Shown piece by piece: positions 44,191 to 56,351 of a stretch of 64,000 bases of DNA. The position numbers were made by a program, and so were the translations under genes. Each line of letters begins with the position of its first letter. Positions within the stretch are counted from its first letter, which is position 1. The stretch spans positions 48,684,227 through 48,748,226 of the forward strand of contig CM068830.1 of the NCBI GenBank assembly GCA_028554795.2, written 5' to 3'. Source of the stretch: Sinohyriopsis cumingii (lineage: Eukaryota > Mollusca > Bivalvia > Unionida > Unionidae). Below the pieces are notes generated by a model. The model saw only the letters and a program-made list of their open reading frames with translations, made no database searches and had not been told where the DNA came from.

Positions 44191-46964
44191 TTTTATCATA
44201 TGCCCATTTTCTTATTCTACCTAAGGCTTAATTATATAAACAAAATAAACTACAAGATGCAGCGTAAATGAATGTATGCCGTATTCCAAACTAAATACAC
44301 ATGCGCATATTCATCATTACACAACAACAACGTTATTAATGCGCACATAACTCAGCCCAGACAAATTTGAACTTGTCGCGCGCTATATATAAGTTTAGAA
44401 AGAAAATGGCGTTTTTGTCTACTTAAAATTGAAATTTGGAGCCATTTTGTGTATGAATGCACATTGCAACAAGTTTTCCATTTGATCTGGAATGAATAGA
44501 TTTTGGTATTTTTGTCGATTCTACGACATTTCGTGATTATATACTGGATTCGTTTGTGCAAATTATACACGAAATACATCGGACTGAAGCAGCGCGGGAA
44601 AAGTGTGTTTACATCTGCAAGTGTGTTTGTTCTGTCATTGACTATTGGAAATCAAATTGTGGGAAAAATATGAAGTGTTTCAATTGCAATTATCAAAACG
44701 GCGTTATTGAATTTAATGTTTATTTCATTTTGAGTGCAGTAAGGAGGATGCAATTTTTTGCACTTGGAATATGGTCGAAATTACAGTACAATTTCGAAAT
44801 GTATAATCAAGCTTGAGAACTCATGATATGGCTCATGTAATTCGGATTTGCAGAACCAAGAAAGTACATTTTGAGGAAATTCAGAATGTAAAACTGTAAG
44901 TATATTTTTTGCCATTTTTATTACCAGCTAAATAAGACATTTTATGCCCTTATAACTTGCATATTGTTTGTAGGTACCAAGCAATTTTATGCAATCTGAC
45001 GTCTATCGCCAAAATCCGAAACATTGTATCAAAAAGGTTAACGCGGAATGTAGGAAAGCAGCTGGTATGTGGCATTCCACGAAACATCTGCTTTAGTTCA
45101 TTCAGAAACAAATTTAATCAACCAAAACGAGAGTACGCGAGAGTACATGGTTTATTTACAAAGTAGTTGCAAGTACACTATTGGACACATGTGTCATGCG
45201 CATGAGAGCAATATGAAGGTGTGCAATATCGTAAAATACTGAACGATGCTGACAATGTAAAGTTAACGGAGAAAGAAAAAAATGAGCATATAATAATTAT
45301 AATTTCAAAGACGTTACAATGAATAAATCCGATATGACGTAATGAGTGGCCGAGAGGTCTAAAGCGCTCACCGTTACGGAGGACTGCCTTCTGATTATGA
45401 TAGCTAATGTAATTATTGCTTTGTTAAGTTCCTCTGAATACATAAAAATGATGTGTTCCTCTTTTTTATAAAAAGAAATTTTCTGGTTTAAAATATTCAA
45501 CATTACAAATCAGCTGACGTATCGAATTCATATTATAATTTTCTTATCGAAGTTGTGTTATAACTTTCTTAACTCGTATTATAAACGAACTACTAGCCTT
45601 GCGAAAATAACTGAGAAAAAAGGATATATCAACATATGAAAAATGCAAATTGTTGAGAATGTTTTCGTTAAGGTTATATAACCAAAAATGTGTAATAAAT
45701 GTTTAAAATCGGAGAGCAGAGTAAAATGTTCCTACAAACGTATCTGAAATTATGGATAATGAATTTATATTATCAGGTATGGACAGTGTATTTAATTTAA
45801 TTATTTGATATAATTTAAGCATGGAAAGTAAATATTATTTAATTATCTGATATAATGTAAGTATGGACACTGATTCTAATTATCTAATTTAATGTCTATA
45901 ATTATTCTCCTAGTATGAACAAAAGATGTTTGACATATATAATTGATTCATTGGTTTAACCATAATGATCTGTATAGTACAGCTAAGATACCTTCCTTTG
46001 TTGACTTTATGTTTTGCTAACCAAGTGTAGAACGGTGAACTATCCGGAACTGTAAAATTTATGTGGGCATGCACATTGGAGCTAAGGGAGGTAATTTTAG
46101 GCGCTACGATCAGTAACTCCGTTGTAACTGTTAACCCTCCCCCCATCACACTGGAAACTTCCGTTAAGCATGAAACGCGCATATGGACATAGTACACAAT
46201 TAATTTTACTATATGTTCTCTACATTTGTTTCTCAGTACTGACCTTTCCACTGTGTGACAATCAATGCAAATCATATGTTAATCTAAAATACCTTCAAAG
46301 ATGACTTCGCGGTGAAGTTCTGGCCAAAGGTTGACCAGCTCTTTTTTTACATGATTGACTGTCAACAGAGCAGCATGTAAACAGAACACAGATTTCACTT
46401 CCGGATCATCACTAAGGCCTTATTACTCACTGTGCACTGTCGCCAAAATACATACAGACAACAACACCCTGAGCTCATATTATCAAGAATAAACAGTTAC
46501 CTTTAAATCCCTACCAAAATTGCATAATAAAACTCTTCTGTCATGAGAGAGGAAAAAATGTTCTATAAATAGACTAGAACTACATATGATGATGGTGTTA
46601 GGGCCACTCTGCTCAGAGTCAGGTTAGAAACTATAAATCAATGCATGACTTGACTAAGTTCCTTGCATTTTGTTTATCACATTAAAGGTTTCCATTATTT
46701 AAATCGGTAAGGGGTACAAACAAACGGGTTAGTATTATCAGACTATAGATGTTTATATGAGCCTTTTCCACACATTGTCTTTTCAATCATTATTGATTCC
46801 AATGTACCATCTTACATGGATGATACTGAATTGTGAGCAATTTTATTTCTGAACTAAAAATCCTCTCACAATCAGCATTAGAGTGTGGTAGAGTAAGAAG
46901 TCCTAACATAAAATAACTCAGACGATCGTAAAGGATGTCTCCTCAGAATTATTTATATTTCTTT
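44191..46964. other. AT-rich spacer, no gene recognised
   Basis: Short frames near 44556-44816 and 44957-45166 have no domain. A SINE head is at 45341-45386. Otherwise nothing recognised. Confidence 0.5.
45341..45386 (+). mobile_element. SINE head (tRNA-like), fragment
   Basis: GAGTGGCCGAGAGGTCTAAA then GCGCTCACCGTTACGGA is the A-box side of a Leu/Ser-tRNA-like promoter, related to the longer SINEs at 50458, 59841 and 60521-60972. No intact tRNA can be drawn, and the body is missing. Confidence 0.6.
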
Positions 46965-47373
46965 TAGTAAAATATTAAAATAAACTAGAGACAAATTCTA
47001 CAAACATATTGATAAAAACCCGTCAATAGAAATTAAATCAAATATTTCAACATGCATTAATGAGATTGCTAAAAATAATAATTCCGTAATTGAGGAATTT
47101 GGTACTTTCCCTCTTAACATACGTACACCTCAATTCAACATATTACCCAAAACTCATAAAAATCCTGACCATAATTTACCTTTAAATTATCCAGGACGAC
47201 CAATTATATCAGGTTATAATTCATATACTGAAAACCTATCCAAATTTATTGATAGTGTTTTACAACCTTTAATGAAATCACTTCCTTCATACATTAAAGA
47301 TACCACTGATTTCATTAAAAAGTTGAAGTCTATTCCACAGCTATCTGATAACTCAATCCTTGTATCATCAGAC

Positions 47374-47583
47374 CAGAGGCGTAGCGGGGGGGGGGGGGGG
47401 GGGGCAGGGGGGTACATATGTCCCCGGGCGCCAAGGTACAGGGGCGCCAAAATGAGGCTTACAACGTTACATTATAATAAGTAAACAAGGGTAATATTCC
47501 AAAATGTGATTAAACGGGGAGGGGGCTGGGGCGCCAATTTTATAGCTCGTCCCCGGGCGCAAAATATCATAGCTACGCCTCTG
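47374..47583. mobile_element. hAT-type MITE, 210 bp, inserted in the Penelope RT
   Basis: Ends CAGAGGCGTAGC / GCTACGCCTCTG are perfect inverted repeats. The target duplication CATCAGAC is exact at 47366-47373 and 47584-47591. The interior holds a G-run (47386-47402) and two CCCCGGGCGC words. Removing it with one duplication copy restores the RT reading phase around the catalytic core. Confidence 0.9.
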
Positions 47584-49185
47584 CATCAGACGTAACATCA
47601 CTATATACCAACATTCCGCATGCAGATGGTATTGAAGCATGTAAATATTTTATTGATAACAATCTTAATAATAGCACACTATCTAGTGAAGATATATGTA
47701 ACATAATAAAACTTATCTTGGAAAACAATTATTTTCAATTCAATAATATGAATTACATACAAATAATGGGTACAGCAGTGGGTTGTCCCATGGCTCCTTC
47801 TTACGCTTCCCTTTTCATGGGTAAATTAGAAAAAGATTTTCTTCAAAACGAAAAGTTTAATCCATCTGTTTTGGTTTAGATTTTTAGAGGACATATTTAT
47901 GATCTGGAACCATTCAAATGAAGAACTGAAAAAATCGTCTGAATCATTTTCATCCGACAATTAAATTTACTTATACTGCATCAAGTACGCATGTTTCATT
48001 TTTAAATGTAAATGTAATAAAAAATATTGATAACACTATCTCTACAAATATTCATATCAAAGAAACTAATATCCACCAATATGTAGAATATTCTTCATGT
48101 CATCCCATGTCATGTAAAAACGGTATACCATATAGTCAGGCCAAAAGATACCGACACATTATTTCAGATGATTGTCAATTACAAAATTCTTTGAATAAAT
48201 TACGAACTTATTTCCAAAATAGAAATTATCCTACATACATAATTGATTCTGCACTGAACAAAGCCTTTAATCTTACTCAACATGAGGCTTTAAACACAGC
48301 AGAATGTAAAATAGAGAGAGATGTAATTCCTTTCACAATACAATATAATCCTTCATTACCTAATATAGGTCGTATAATTAATAAATATAAGTCTCCTAAA
48401 TTTATCCAATAAAACTAGCGTCAAATCACTTTTCAAAATTAAACCAGTTCTCGCTTATAGAAGACCCAAGAATTTGCAAGATTTTTTGATCAGAACTAAA
48501 CAGACAGAAAATAAAAAAATACACTTTTCGTCATCTAAATGTAACAGACACCGGTGTTCTCAATGTGCAAACATAAGAGAAAGTACTTCTTTCAGTAGTG
48601 CTAATACAAAAGAGATATTTTATCTTAGCGATAACACTAACTGCATATCAACTGATGTGATTTATTTAATAACCTGTAAAAAATGTAGCATGCAATATGT
48701 TGGACAAACACTACAACAAGTTTCTAAGAGAATGAATAATCATCGCTTTCATATAAAAAATTATAGAGATCCTCAGTTTTCCTCTAATGTTTCAGCACAC
48801 TTTAACACCAATAATCACTCTCTACTTGATTTTTCTTTCATGCCAATAGATATTGTGCATGGTGACATGAATAGATTCATAAAATAAACTTATTGGATTC
48901 ATAAGTTAGATACACTGTATCCTAATGGACTTAATGCTAATGCACTTTATAAAATTGTATAATTTAAATTGATATATTGTATATCCTTTATAACAATATA
49001 ATTATATGTATGACTGTTTGTCTCTAGTTTATTTTAATATTTTACTAATTCAAGTTTCATTAGAGACTCGTGTATCTTTTAGATCCTGTCATATATAATT
49101 GTTATGATGATGCATATCATTTATGACGTTACGTAATGACGTAATTGTTTTAAAATAAAAGACGTCATCCGTTACTTTCAAAACA

Positions 49186-49236
49186 TTTCGTGCCTGAAGA
49201 AGCATACATTAAATGCGAAACTAGTTGCACAGAATT
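49186..49236 (+). ncRNA. Hammerhead-ribozyme-like motif in the Penelope 3' region
   Basis: CTGAAGA (49194-49200, matching CUGANGA) is followed by GCAT…ATGC (49202-49205 with 49213-49216, stem II), GAAAC (49217-49221), a 2-bp AC/GU stem III, and GTT at the cleavage position; GTGC (49190-49193) can pair with GCAC (49227-49230) as stem I. Penelope elements are known to carry hammerhead motifs with very short stem III. One extra A between CTGAAGA and stem II departs from the consensus, so activity is doubtful. Confidence 0.45.
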
Positions 49237-49510
49237 TGCGGCGTTTGTGTTGTTTTTTATCACAATTCTTATATTTCTTTTTAAATCTAACTACGGGGGA
49301 AGGCCGAGATCATTCCGATTATTCAACTATCGTCCGTAGCCTTGAGCTCAAAGTTGCGAATGTGGAAAAGTCCGAAGACTGTCCGATTGTTGCATTGTTT
49401 GGTTTTAGACTGGTTAAGTGTCAGGGCGAATTTATTTTGAGTTGTTAAAACGAAGTCGAGGAAGACTTTCTCTTCCGCATAATTTCCGGAGTGTGAAAAA
49501 AATGTACAAA

Positions 49511-49764
49511 ATGGCGGAGGAAGGAAATTTTCTTAAGTATCAAACAAAGTACAAGTGCAAGCTGAAATATACAGTGTATAGTGTACTCCTCATCTTGCTG
49601 ATTATGATGTCAACCTGTTCAAAAACTGTATATGCCTTCACTTTCTGTAATAATCAGATGTGCTATCAGGGCGAATGCAAAGTTGGCAATCTAAACACCA
49701 CATTTTGTCAATGTAAAGATGGTTGGGGTGGTTCATCGTGCAGTTACTGCGTTGGACGAATTAA
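49511..49764 (+). CDS. First coding exon: signal-anchor plus EGF-like repeat (attractin-like?)
   Basis: ATG at 49511 (in AAAATGGCGG context; another in-frame ATG at 49502) opens MAEEGNFLKYQTKYKCKLKY, then a hydrophobic segment VYSVLLILLIMMST (signal peptide or anchor) and an EGF-like module with six Cys (CNNQMCYQGECKVG…CQC…GWGGSSCSYC). The exon ends at 49764 before donor GTGAGT. The EGF signature GWGGSSCSYCVGR resembles the first module of attractin-type proteins, which is then followed by a CUB domain. No further exon was found rightward in the window, so this is a partial gene with the rest beyond 64000 or missing. Confidence 0.55.
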
Positions 49765-49765
49765 G

Positions 49766-50457
49766 TGAGTAGAAACTGAAATGAGAAAAAAAAACTTCAT
49801 GTTACCCATATCGCATTCATTTATTCATGTAAGGTATTTGTTGCGTGTGAGTCTATGTAACGATTGTAACATCTAAAATGATAATTAAAGTAACCATACT
49901 ATAGTAAAAGTCACACAGGTCATGTAGCATTCAACACCGATTATTTCATTATTGAATGTCATTTTTATAATTTGATTCATCATACCTTTAAGTGACGAGT
50001 ATTCACTTCATTTGGATTCTTATACATCCATATTCCCTTAGAAGGTCATTATTTAGACGCCACACAAAGAGCATACGGCAAAATCAATGTTAATGTACGT
50101 ATACATTTTTGGGTAAAATGAATCTAAAAGTGTGACCCAGTACAATCCATATTGAATATTGTGCACTGTGATGTCGCAGTGAAAGCTAAGCATATTGATA
50201 AACAAATTCATACTGCCCTATATTGTGATGATTCCACTTTTTTATATGGGATGCAGAAAATCACTTATAATGCAGGAGTCCTCCGTAGACATACAATTGC
50301 TGGATGGAAAATTAAAGGGCTTGCCAGTTATGCTTCAACCATCTGCTGATTGGGAAGATGTGTTGATCAATTGATCATTTTAGCTATGCTGATATTTGCA
50401 ATGAGAAAATTCAGTGGCTGAAAGACCCTCATATGTACATGTTGTCATTGTAAGAGT
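49766..50457. other. Presumed first intron, no gene recognised
   Basis: AT-rich, no exon or element recognised. Confidence 0.45.
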
Positions 50458-50648
50458 TGTTGTTGTTGTAGGGTTTAAGGCCATTTTCAGTACATGATAT
50501 GGTGGCCAGTATTAGAAAGAACCACCGACCCTCAAGAAGCTACTGGCAAGCTTTCTCACATACCCACATTGGCCGAATCATAGACTCGAACCCACGCAGA
50601 CAGAGTAGTGATGGTGATTTAGACCACTTGGCCACTCGGGGTCCCCCC
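50458..50648 (-). mobile_element. tRNA-derived SINE copy (minus)
   Basis: On the minus strand: head ACCCCGAGTGGCCAAGTGGT with TCTAAA (A box, 50634-50618), GGGTTCGAGTCT (B box, 50593-50582), body with CTTGCCAGTAGCTTCTTGAG, and a tail ending in CAACAACA. Same family as 59841-60090. Confidence 0.8.
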
Positions 50649-51186
50649 TTGTAGGAGTACATCAGAAGAACATGACCCAATAGCTTTGCTGTAAGTTCAA
50701 AGACTTGACAAGCTGTCGAGTGGTGAGGAAAAGGTGCTGATATTTACAGTGACTGAATTCAGAGGTAGAAAGACCCAGTGATGTACATGTGTATCAGAGT
50801 ACATCAGATGAACAACTTTAGCTTTCATTATTGTGTATCCGAATAAGTAGTGCACGTGACCTTTAAATCGATGTGTTGAGAGTTAAACAAAATGCTGTAT
50901 GCAAATTTGGATAAGTATTTTGGGGTTAAATGGCAGAATGATGAAGACTTTAATGAGATTCAGCAGAGTGCTAAAGTGGCTAGAACGTATAGTTCGCAGG
51001 GACACTATGTGTGATGCCTAGCTTAGTGCTTGGAATAAGACCTGACATAACTCAGTCTCACTCTGATGGACAAACAAGAACTTATGTCATGGTGTAAAGA
51101 AGTTATAAAATTAAACTCATTGGCTGGTTCTAGTTCTGTTCATCTGGAAATTAGCTACTTCAGGTATGCACCAGAAATCTGTGTTA
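50649..51186. other. No gene recognised
   Basis: Spacer between a SINE and the hAT element. Confidence 0.45.
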
Positions 51187-53488
51187 CAGGGCTCGAATTT
51201 AACACAGATTTCTTTGTAGCCAGAAGGACTAGTATACTGAGAAATTTACTAGTCCTGCCAAATCTTTACTAGTCCTGTCCACTAATCAATGTCACACACT
51301 TGTATTGAGATTAACAACAATTTTATTTCATCAATAGCATTATCATATGAAATGCAGAAGTACAGAAGTATAAATCCCGCTTCAAATCATCAATCAGTCA
51401 ATTTATATTTCTTGTTTCTCAAGATAACCTGAATCCAATTCCAGAAAGGGATCAAGGTACCTTTCTCGTCCTCTGCCTGCACTCGGGGTCCATATGGGGT
51501 TTGTTCTGGTCTCCTTACCTGTCTCCATAAAACATTGCAGTGCAGTGGTAATCATCTTCAGGATCCCTTCTGCCGTCGCAACAATATCAATTGCCAGAAC
51601 GATTATTTAATCTCTCCTCCTTTGCGAATTCTAATATATGCAATTTCCTCCTCCTGAATTGGAGTTTCGGTACAACCGTCGCACACTACTGCAAGAAACA
51701 TTGTTTCATTCACACCTTTGAAAAATTTCATTTTCAACCATGTAGTGAGTAAATGTAACAACCTGTTTATCATTCCTGTAAGTCTCTCAAACATCAACTC
51801 CTTTCATCTCATCCAGCTGACACATTCATACAAAATCAGTGATGGGTCTTATGTTCTTTATGATAGCATGAGCATTTTAAACAAATTAACACTCTGGTCA
51901 AACACATTCCGATTTAAACTTTCCAAGATCTTACCAGCAGTCGATTCTTCTGGTGGTATCTGCATAGCTGCTTTTCTCTCTGAACTCACTTTGTGTTGCC
52001 CACAGCTTTCATGTATGTTTACCGATTCAGTTTTAAAGTTCGAACAATCGGCAACAAAACTGGATGTTTTCTCTGTGTTTGCTTTTGCGAATTTCGTACA
52101 CCAGTTAGACCGCATAACGTTCTTTTCCTCATAATAATTCATCCATTCCTTCTCTTTTGTCCATGTCTTCTGAAATGTTTGATTATGCTTTTCCTTATCA
52201 TAAGAATTATTCCTGTCTTTCGTGTCATTTTCATCAACTTTTGCTTTTTTTCCAGTAGCTAAACACTTTCTATAAAACGCCACATTTTGCCTGTTTTATA
52301 AGGAGGGAATTGTGCCTCCTGTTGAAATACGAAAAGTTACAGTATAGCTGTTGCAAATTAGTTAAAGTGAGAAAAGGAATGGCACAGTGTCCTTTATATT
52401 TGAAAGTCAGAGCAAGAAACATGTTTCAATACACGTGCCTTTGCACCAACTTCCCCTAAAATTAAATGGCCTCTCCCTAATAAAGACTTGACTTCAGCGG
52501 ATGTTCTGCAGGATCAAAGCAGTGGCTATTGTAAACACTGTTATAAAATATTAGCATCAGAAGATAATGTTACTTTCAGTTTGGAAAGGTGTGTTCCCGT
52601 TAAGCAAATCCATCTGACTTGTCGCGTTGTAATCAGCTCCAATTACGGTTTCCTAATTAATTGGACCTCAGTGTATTGCTGAATTAATAATAAGGATGAA
52701 ATTTTTTCAAATCTTGGATGCCCATGCTCAGAGATTTTAATTCCCAACAAATATATGGCATTCGGCTTGGATATTTTCACGTGTATCCAATTATTTGTTC
52801 ATTCTTGTAAGGGAAAAAAATATAAAAAGTATTCATATCATCATAGAAAAAGTAATTGTATGGAAAGAATATGTCGATAAAGTAATCGTAATAAATTGAT
52901 CTAATTCTTATAATTATTTCAATGCAAATGTAAAATATGCAGTGTTCCAATTGTGACTGTTTGAGTGTTTGGCAAGCGAGCCAAACAAAACAAAAAAACT
53001 TAAACAAACAAACATGCGAACTAATTTCTTTGAATAGTTTCTGCCGTGTTCTTTTGAAGGTTTACCCCTTTGTATTTTGTCACTGTCACTGTGGTCGATT
53101 GAGTAAAGTGTGATACCACATCATTTTTTATTTAATTCGTTATCAGACAAATTAGGATCAATTACCCAAGTCACGTTAATGACAGGACCATAATTGGCAC
53201 TGTTGAGCGAAATACATTATTGGTTGGCTTCTAACGCACATTTTCGAGGCAGAAATTGACTTCATTTTCTCATGTTAATATTTTATGACTGTGTTTACAA
53301 TGGTCATTGCTTTGATTCTATAGAACATCTGCAGAAGTCAAATCTTTATTAGGGAATGGCAACAACCAAACGCTGACTGTTGATAATTGAAACTTACTAG
53401 ACCATCGCACTATTAACATAATGAAAGGTACTAGTCCGACCAGAAATATAGTAGCCTCGGGCTAGCAGACTATTGCTAATTTTGAGCC

Positions 53489-53491
<3 letters not shown>
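51187..53491 (-). mobile_element. hAT-type transposon (ZNF862-like transposase), decayed
   Basis: Terminal repeats CAGGGCTCGAATTT (left) and the inverse of AAATTTTGAGCCCTG type sequence at the right (53484-53491), with sub-terminal matches TTTGTAGCC…GGACTAGTA / TACTAGTCC…GTAGCC. The transposase remnant is on the minus strand. No 8-bp duplication is seen: the right flank is a (TA)n microsatellite that may have erased it. Confidence 0.65.
51603..52283 (-). pseudogene. hAT transposase N-terminal fragments (TTF-type zinc finger)
   Basis: The minus-strand frame 52283-51858 contains WMNYYEEKNVMRSNWCTKFA, then FVADCSNFKTESVNIHE and H, a TTF-type zinc-finger pattern (W…C-x2-C…C-x-N…H…H-like) typical of ZNF862/hAT transposases; one expected Cys is Ser in SNWC. 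The frame at 51797-51603 contains ETMFLAVVCDGCTE, where the family has the first catalytic Asp (CDGSTD), and YIRIRKGGE. The catalytic C-terminal half and hAT dimerisation domain are missing. Confidence 0.6.

Positions 53492-53532
<41 letters not shown>
53492..53532. repeat. (AT)n microsatellite at the hAT edge
   Basis: About 20 AT units directly after the right terminal repeat. Confidence 0.9.
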
Positions 53533-53534
<2 letters not shown>

Positions 53535-54890
53535 CAGACAATCTGGTGTGACTTCTCCAACCACCCAGGGAGTGTCAAGATGGAGCGACTACTCTATGTA
53601 CCTCTTTTTTGCACCCAGGTTTAATAAATGACCACCATTGTAAAAGACCATAGTGATCAATAATTTTTTGCCTGGAAGTTTCTTGATGACAGTTAAGATG
53701 CAGAGCATTCAATAATCAGAATTGATTAGACTTTGGTTAAAGAAAAGCGTTAAATTTTAAAAGAACAATTTATTTTTAATTTAAAATGAGTAAGTGCGCA
53801 GACATACCCATGTGACTTTTACTATAGTTGTCTACATATGGTTTAGCAAAGGTAGTCCTCATATGTAAGACCTGTCCCCCAATACAGTAATACCTCGTGG
53901 ATTCGCAAAATTTTCATTGGTACCCTCTACATACATATTTTCTTTATTTTATTGAATTGTACCTTCGTTATATGACTTCTGTGACATATGAAGTTTACCT
54001 AGTTTACCTTCCTGACAATGACAAAGAAAACGTCAGTTATTAAGTTTACAGTCCCATTCGTTACTTGGTTTTACCTTACTGTGAGTGCAAAAGAAAACGG
54101 CAGCCAATAAATTAGTATAGGGGTAATATTAGTACATGTATACGTGTACCATACTGCAAATGCGCTAGTGTGGCAAATACCCATTAGGCGATTCTGTACT
54201 CTATTTTTACGTCAACCATTTATTTCTCTTTTTAAGGGTAATGTATTAAGCTAACTTTTAAATGAAATTAAAGTTCTTTGGGAGCATGATTTGGGTCATA
54301 TTTAGGGCTTAAACCCTACAAATAAGCATTTATTAGCATTTTTAGTGACTCATACCAAACATTCGCAATTCCTCCTGATCCGCGACTGGTTCTGGAACCT
54401 AACCTCGCGAATGTTCGAGGTATTACTGTATTTATGCTTTTAGGTCCCCATCTCACTGCTTAAGTAACAGCACCATGTAGCATGTTCTGAGGCTGAGTAA
54501 CATTGGAGTGAGAAGTCATATTTTCAGGAATATCTCACACATTTGCAGCCCATATTGCCATTTTTCTACAGATAAGAGTCATATTGATTTAGATTGACTT
54601 TACTTAATGTCTTTTTACTAATAAATTCAAATTGGATGTATTTTCAAGTTCCTTTTACCTTAACGTTAGTTGGCTGGAATACAAGGAAGCCAGGAATGCT
54701 GAAATCAGTTGAAGGGATGATAATTATCTTGAATGAAATGAAACTCTAAACACTTTCTTCAATATTAGTATATTTTTATTTATTTTGGTAAAGAAACATG
54801 CTTTGAATTAAACCAATTTTGGCATTCCTGGTTTCCTTTGCATTCCAGCAAAGAGTGTAAAGTATGAAGGTACGAAAACTATTTGCTGTA
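53533..54890. other. No gene recognised
   Basis: AT-rich. Words AATACAGTAATACCTCGTGG (53881 on) and the inverse of CCTCGAACATTCGCGAGG-like sequence near 54405-54430 (…AACCTCGCGAATGTTCGAGG, TATTACTGTATT) form a ~550-bp foldback pair, probably another MITE (53883-54431) with CAGTAATACCTCG-type ends and TA flanks. Confidence 0.5.
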
Positions 54891-56321
54891 CAGTAGTCCC
54901 CCTCTTATAAGGCCACCCCTAATGCAGCAGGGAAGTGGCCTTATAATGCGGGTGGCCTTTCTAGAGGGGGGATGACAAATGCGAATAGTAAATACATATG
55001 AAAAAAGTCACAAGTACATTTAATTTTAAATATTTAATATTTTAATTAAAAAATCACATACATGATGTGAAATAAATGTAAAACAAACTTTGTCATCATT
55101 TTCAAAAGAATGCTATGAATAACCATTGATATAGTTTTAAAACTGTCATTATAATTATGTTACAGTTCACATCATCTGTCACTTTGTTGGTAACAGTCTA
55201 AAAAACAAACCAGTGTCATCACATTAAAAATATCCATGCTGTCATATCCCCCGTATATATCGTTTAGTCTTTTGTTCCAATCTTCGACAACTTCATTATT
55301 AACATCAGCTGATTCGCCGCTAATGACAGAACACTTGATATTGTGTCGCACTTGAAATCTTTGCAACCATCCGTTACTTGCGGTAAAGTCGTCATATTCC
55401 AATTCAACTGACAAACTTTTTGCTTTTTCTTGTCTTTCAAATCAGGATACAAACATCTCCTGGCTCAAACAATCTTCCTTTCTCCGTCCATTTCACCTTT
55501 TCACTTCTGCAGAACTGTTTCATTATCTTTCACGATATTGTTTATCTTAGTCTTCCCGACGTTAGTTTTCTGCAAGGATCCTCGACAACTCCCCCACCTC
55601 CGTCAGTTGAATTACTTTCACGTTCTCCTCTAAACTGAGAATTTTTATTTTCCTCGATCACATGTTGATCTTTTTGCAGTAAGTTATTCATGTTGCCAAC
55701 TACAATACTGATAAAACAATTTTGTATGCATGTAAACAAATTGCCATGTGTTTTTAAAGGAAGTGATCTTGTCACGTGATTCGTTAGTCGCAGTCTGGTA
55801 CCCTATTGTTTTTTATACATTTCTTGAAACTAAGTGAGAGAAGCCAAAACGGCTTGGATATGTACCGTTAACTTCACGCAGATTTGACCTCGCGGCCGCT
55901 AGGATTCGTAATTTTGACAATTATTGTCAGTAGTAATAGCCACTGATTACCAAAGTAAACAAGCTCAACATCTTACTAAGGGAAGCCATAAAGGCTATTA
56001 ATCCATTTTCCTGCCGACTTGGGTATTGTACATCGGGTATTGTACATCGATACTGCCACTTCTCAGCTGTTCGATAATTGTAATCTTAACAATTATCAGA
56101 GTGACTAATCCGGAGATCTTATGATAACACAGCAGTAAAGCTAATTGGAGTACATGTACTTACCCTTTAATTTTGCACTAATATGGTGGCCGCTGGTCAC
56201 GTTAGCCAGGTGGCCTTTCGCGAGGTGTACTTTTGAACGCAAACTCGTCGGTGCCGACGGATTCTGGCCGTAATGAGCGGGTGGCCGCTGGTCAGGGGGG
56301 CCGTTCAAGAGGGGGACTACT
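54891..56321 (-). mobile_element. Tigger/pogo DNA transposon, decayed
   Basis: Left end CAGTAGTCCCCCTCTTATAA (54891 on), right end the inverse of TTCAAGAGGGGGACTACT (56304-56321); TA dinucleotides flank both ends (54889-54890, 56322-56323), as for Tc1/mariner-type insertion. Sub-terminal GGCCACC/GGTGGCC words recur. A pogo-type transposase remnant is on the minus strand at 55160-55780. Confidence 0.85.
55172..55780 (-). pseudogene. pogo/Tigger transposase, DNA-binding part only
   Basis: Minus strand. The best-preserved frame (55414-55172) has ELEYDDFTASNGWLQRFQVR, HNIKCSVISGESADVNNEVV and WNKRLNDIYGGYDSMDIFN, the CENP-B/Tc5-type second helix-turn-helix and the linker to the DDE domain. Upstream fragments in other frames (about 55640-55430) continue the N-terminal domain. 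The DDE catalytic domain is absent, so the copy is internally deleted. Confidence 0.7.
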
Positions 56322-56351
56322 TATTTATATTATATATTTACTATAACTTAA

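Larger units (their letters stand above)
46965..49236 (+). mobile_element. Penelope-like retroelement, broken, with nested MITE
   Basis: Reverse transcriptase words in order: FNILPKTHKNPDHNLPLNYP, GRPIISGYNSYTENLSKFID, then (after the MITE at 47374-47583) DVTSLYTNIPHADGIEA and GTAVGCPMAPSYASLFMGKL, the RT core. Frames then break near 47878 and 47960. A frame at 48107-48412 (NGIPYSQAKRYRHIISDDCQ) and one at 48474-48887 carry the connector and a GIY-YIG endonuclease (VIYLITCKKCSMQYVGQT, then RMNNHRFHIKNY). RT plus C-terminal GIY-YIG is diagnostic for endonuclease-positive Penelope elements. The 3' part includes a hammerhead-like motif. Stops and the insertion make it inactive. Confidence 0.85.

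Noticed and set aside
45341..45386. Possible tRNA-Leu/Ser gene
   Set aside because: Only the A-box half is present and no cloverleaf closes; it matches the SINE heads elsewhere in the window.
46600..46625. CACTCTGCTCAGAGTC as a further histone-type hairpin
   Set aside because: The loop and stem do not match the histone consensus, and no gene or ACCCA flank is present.
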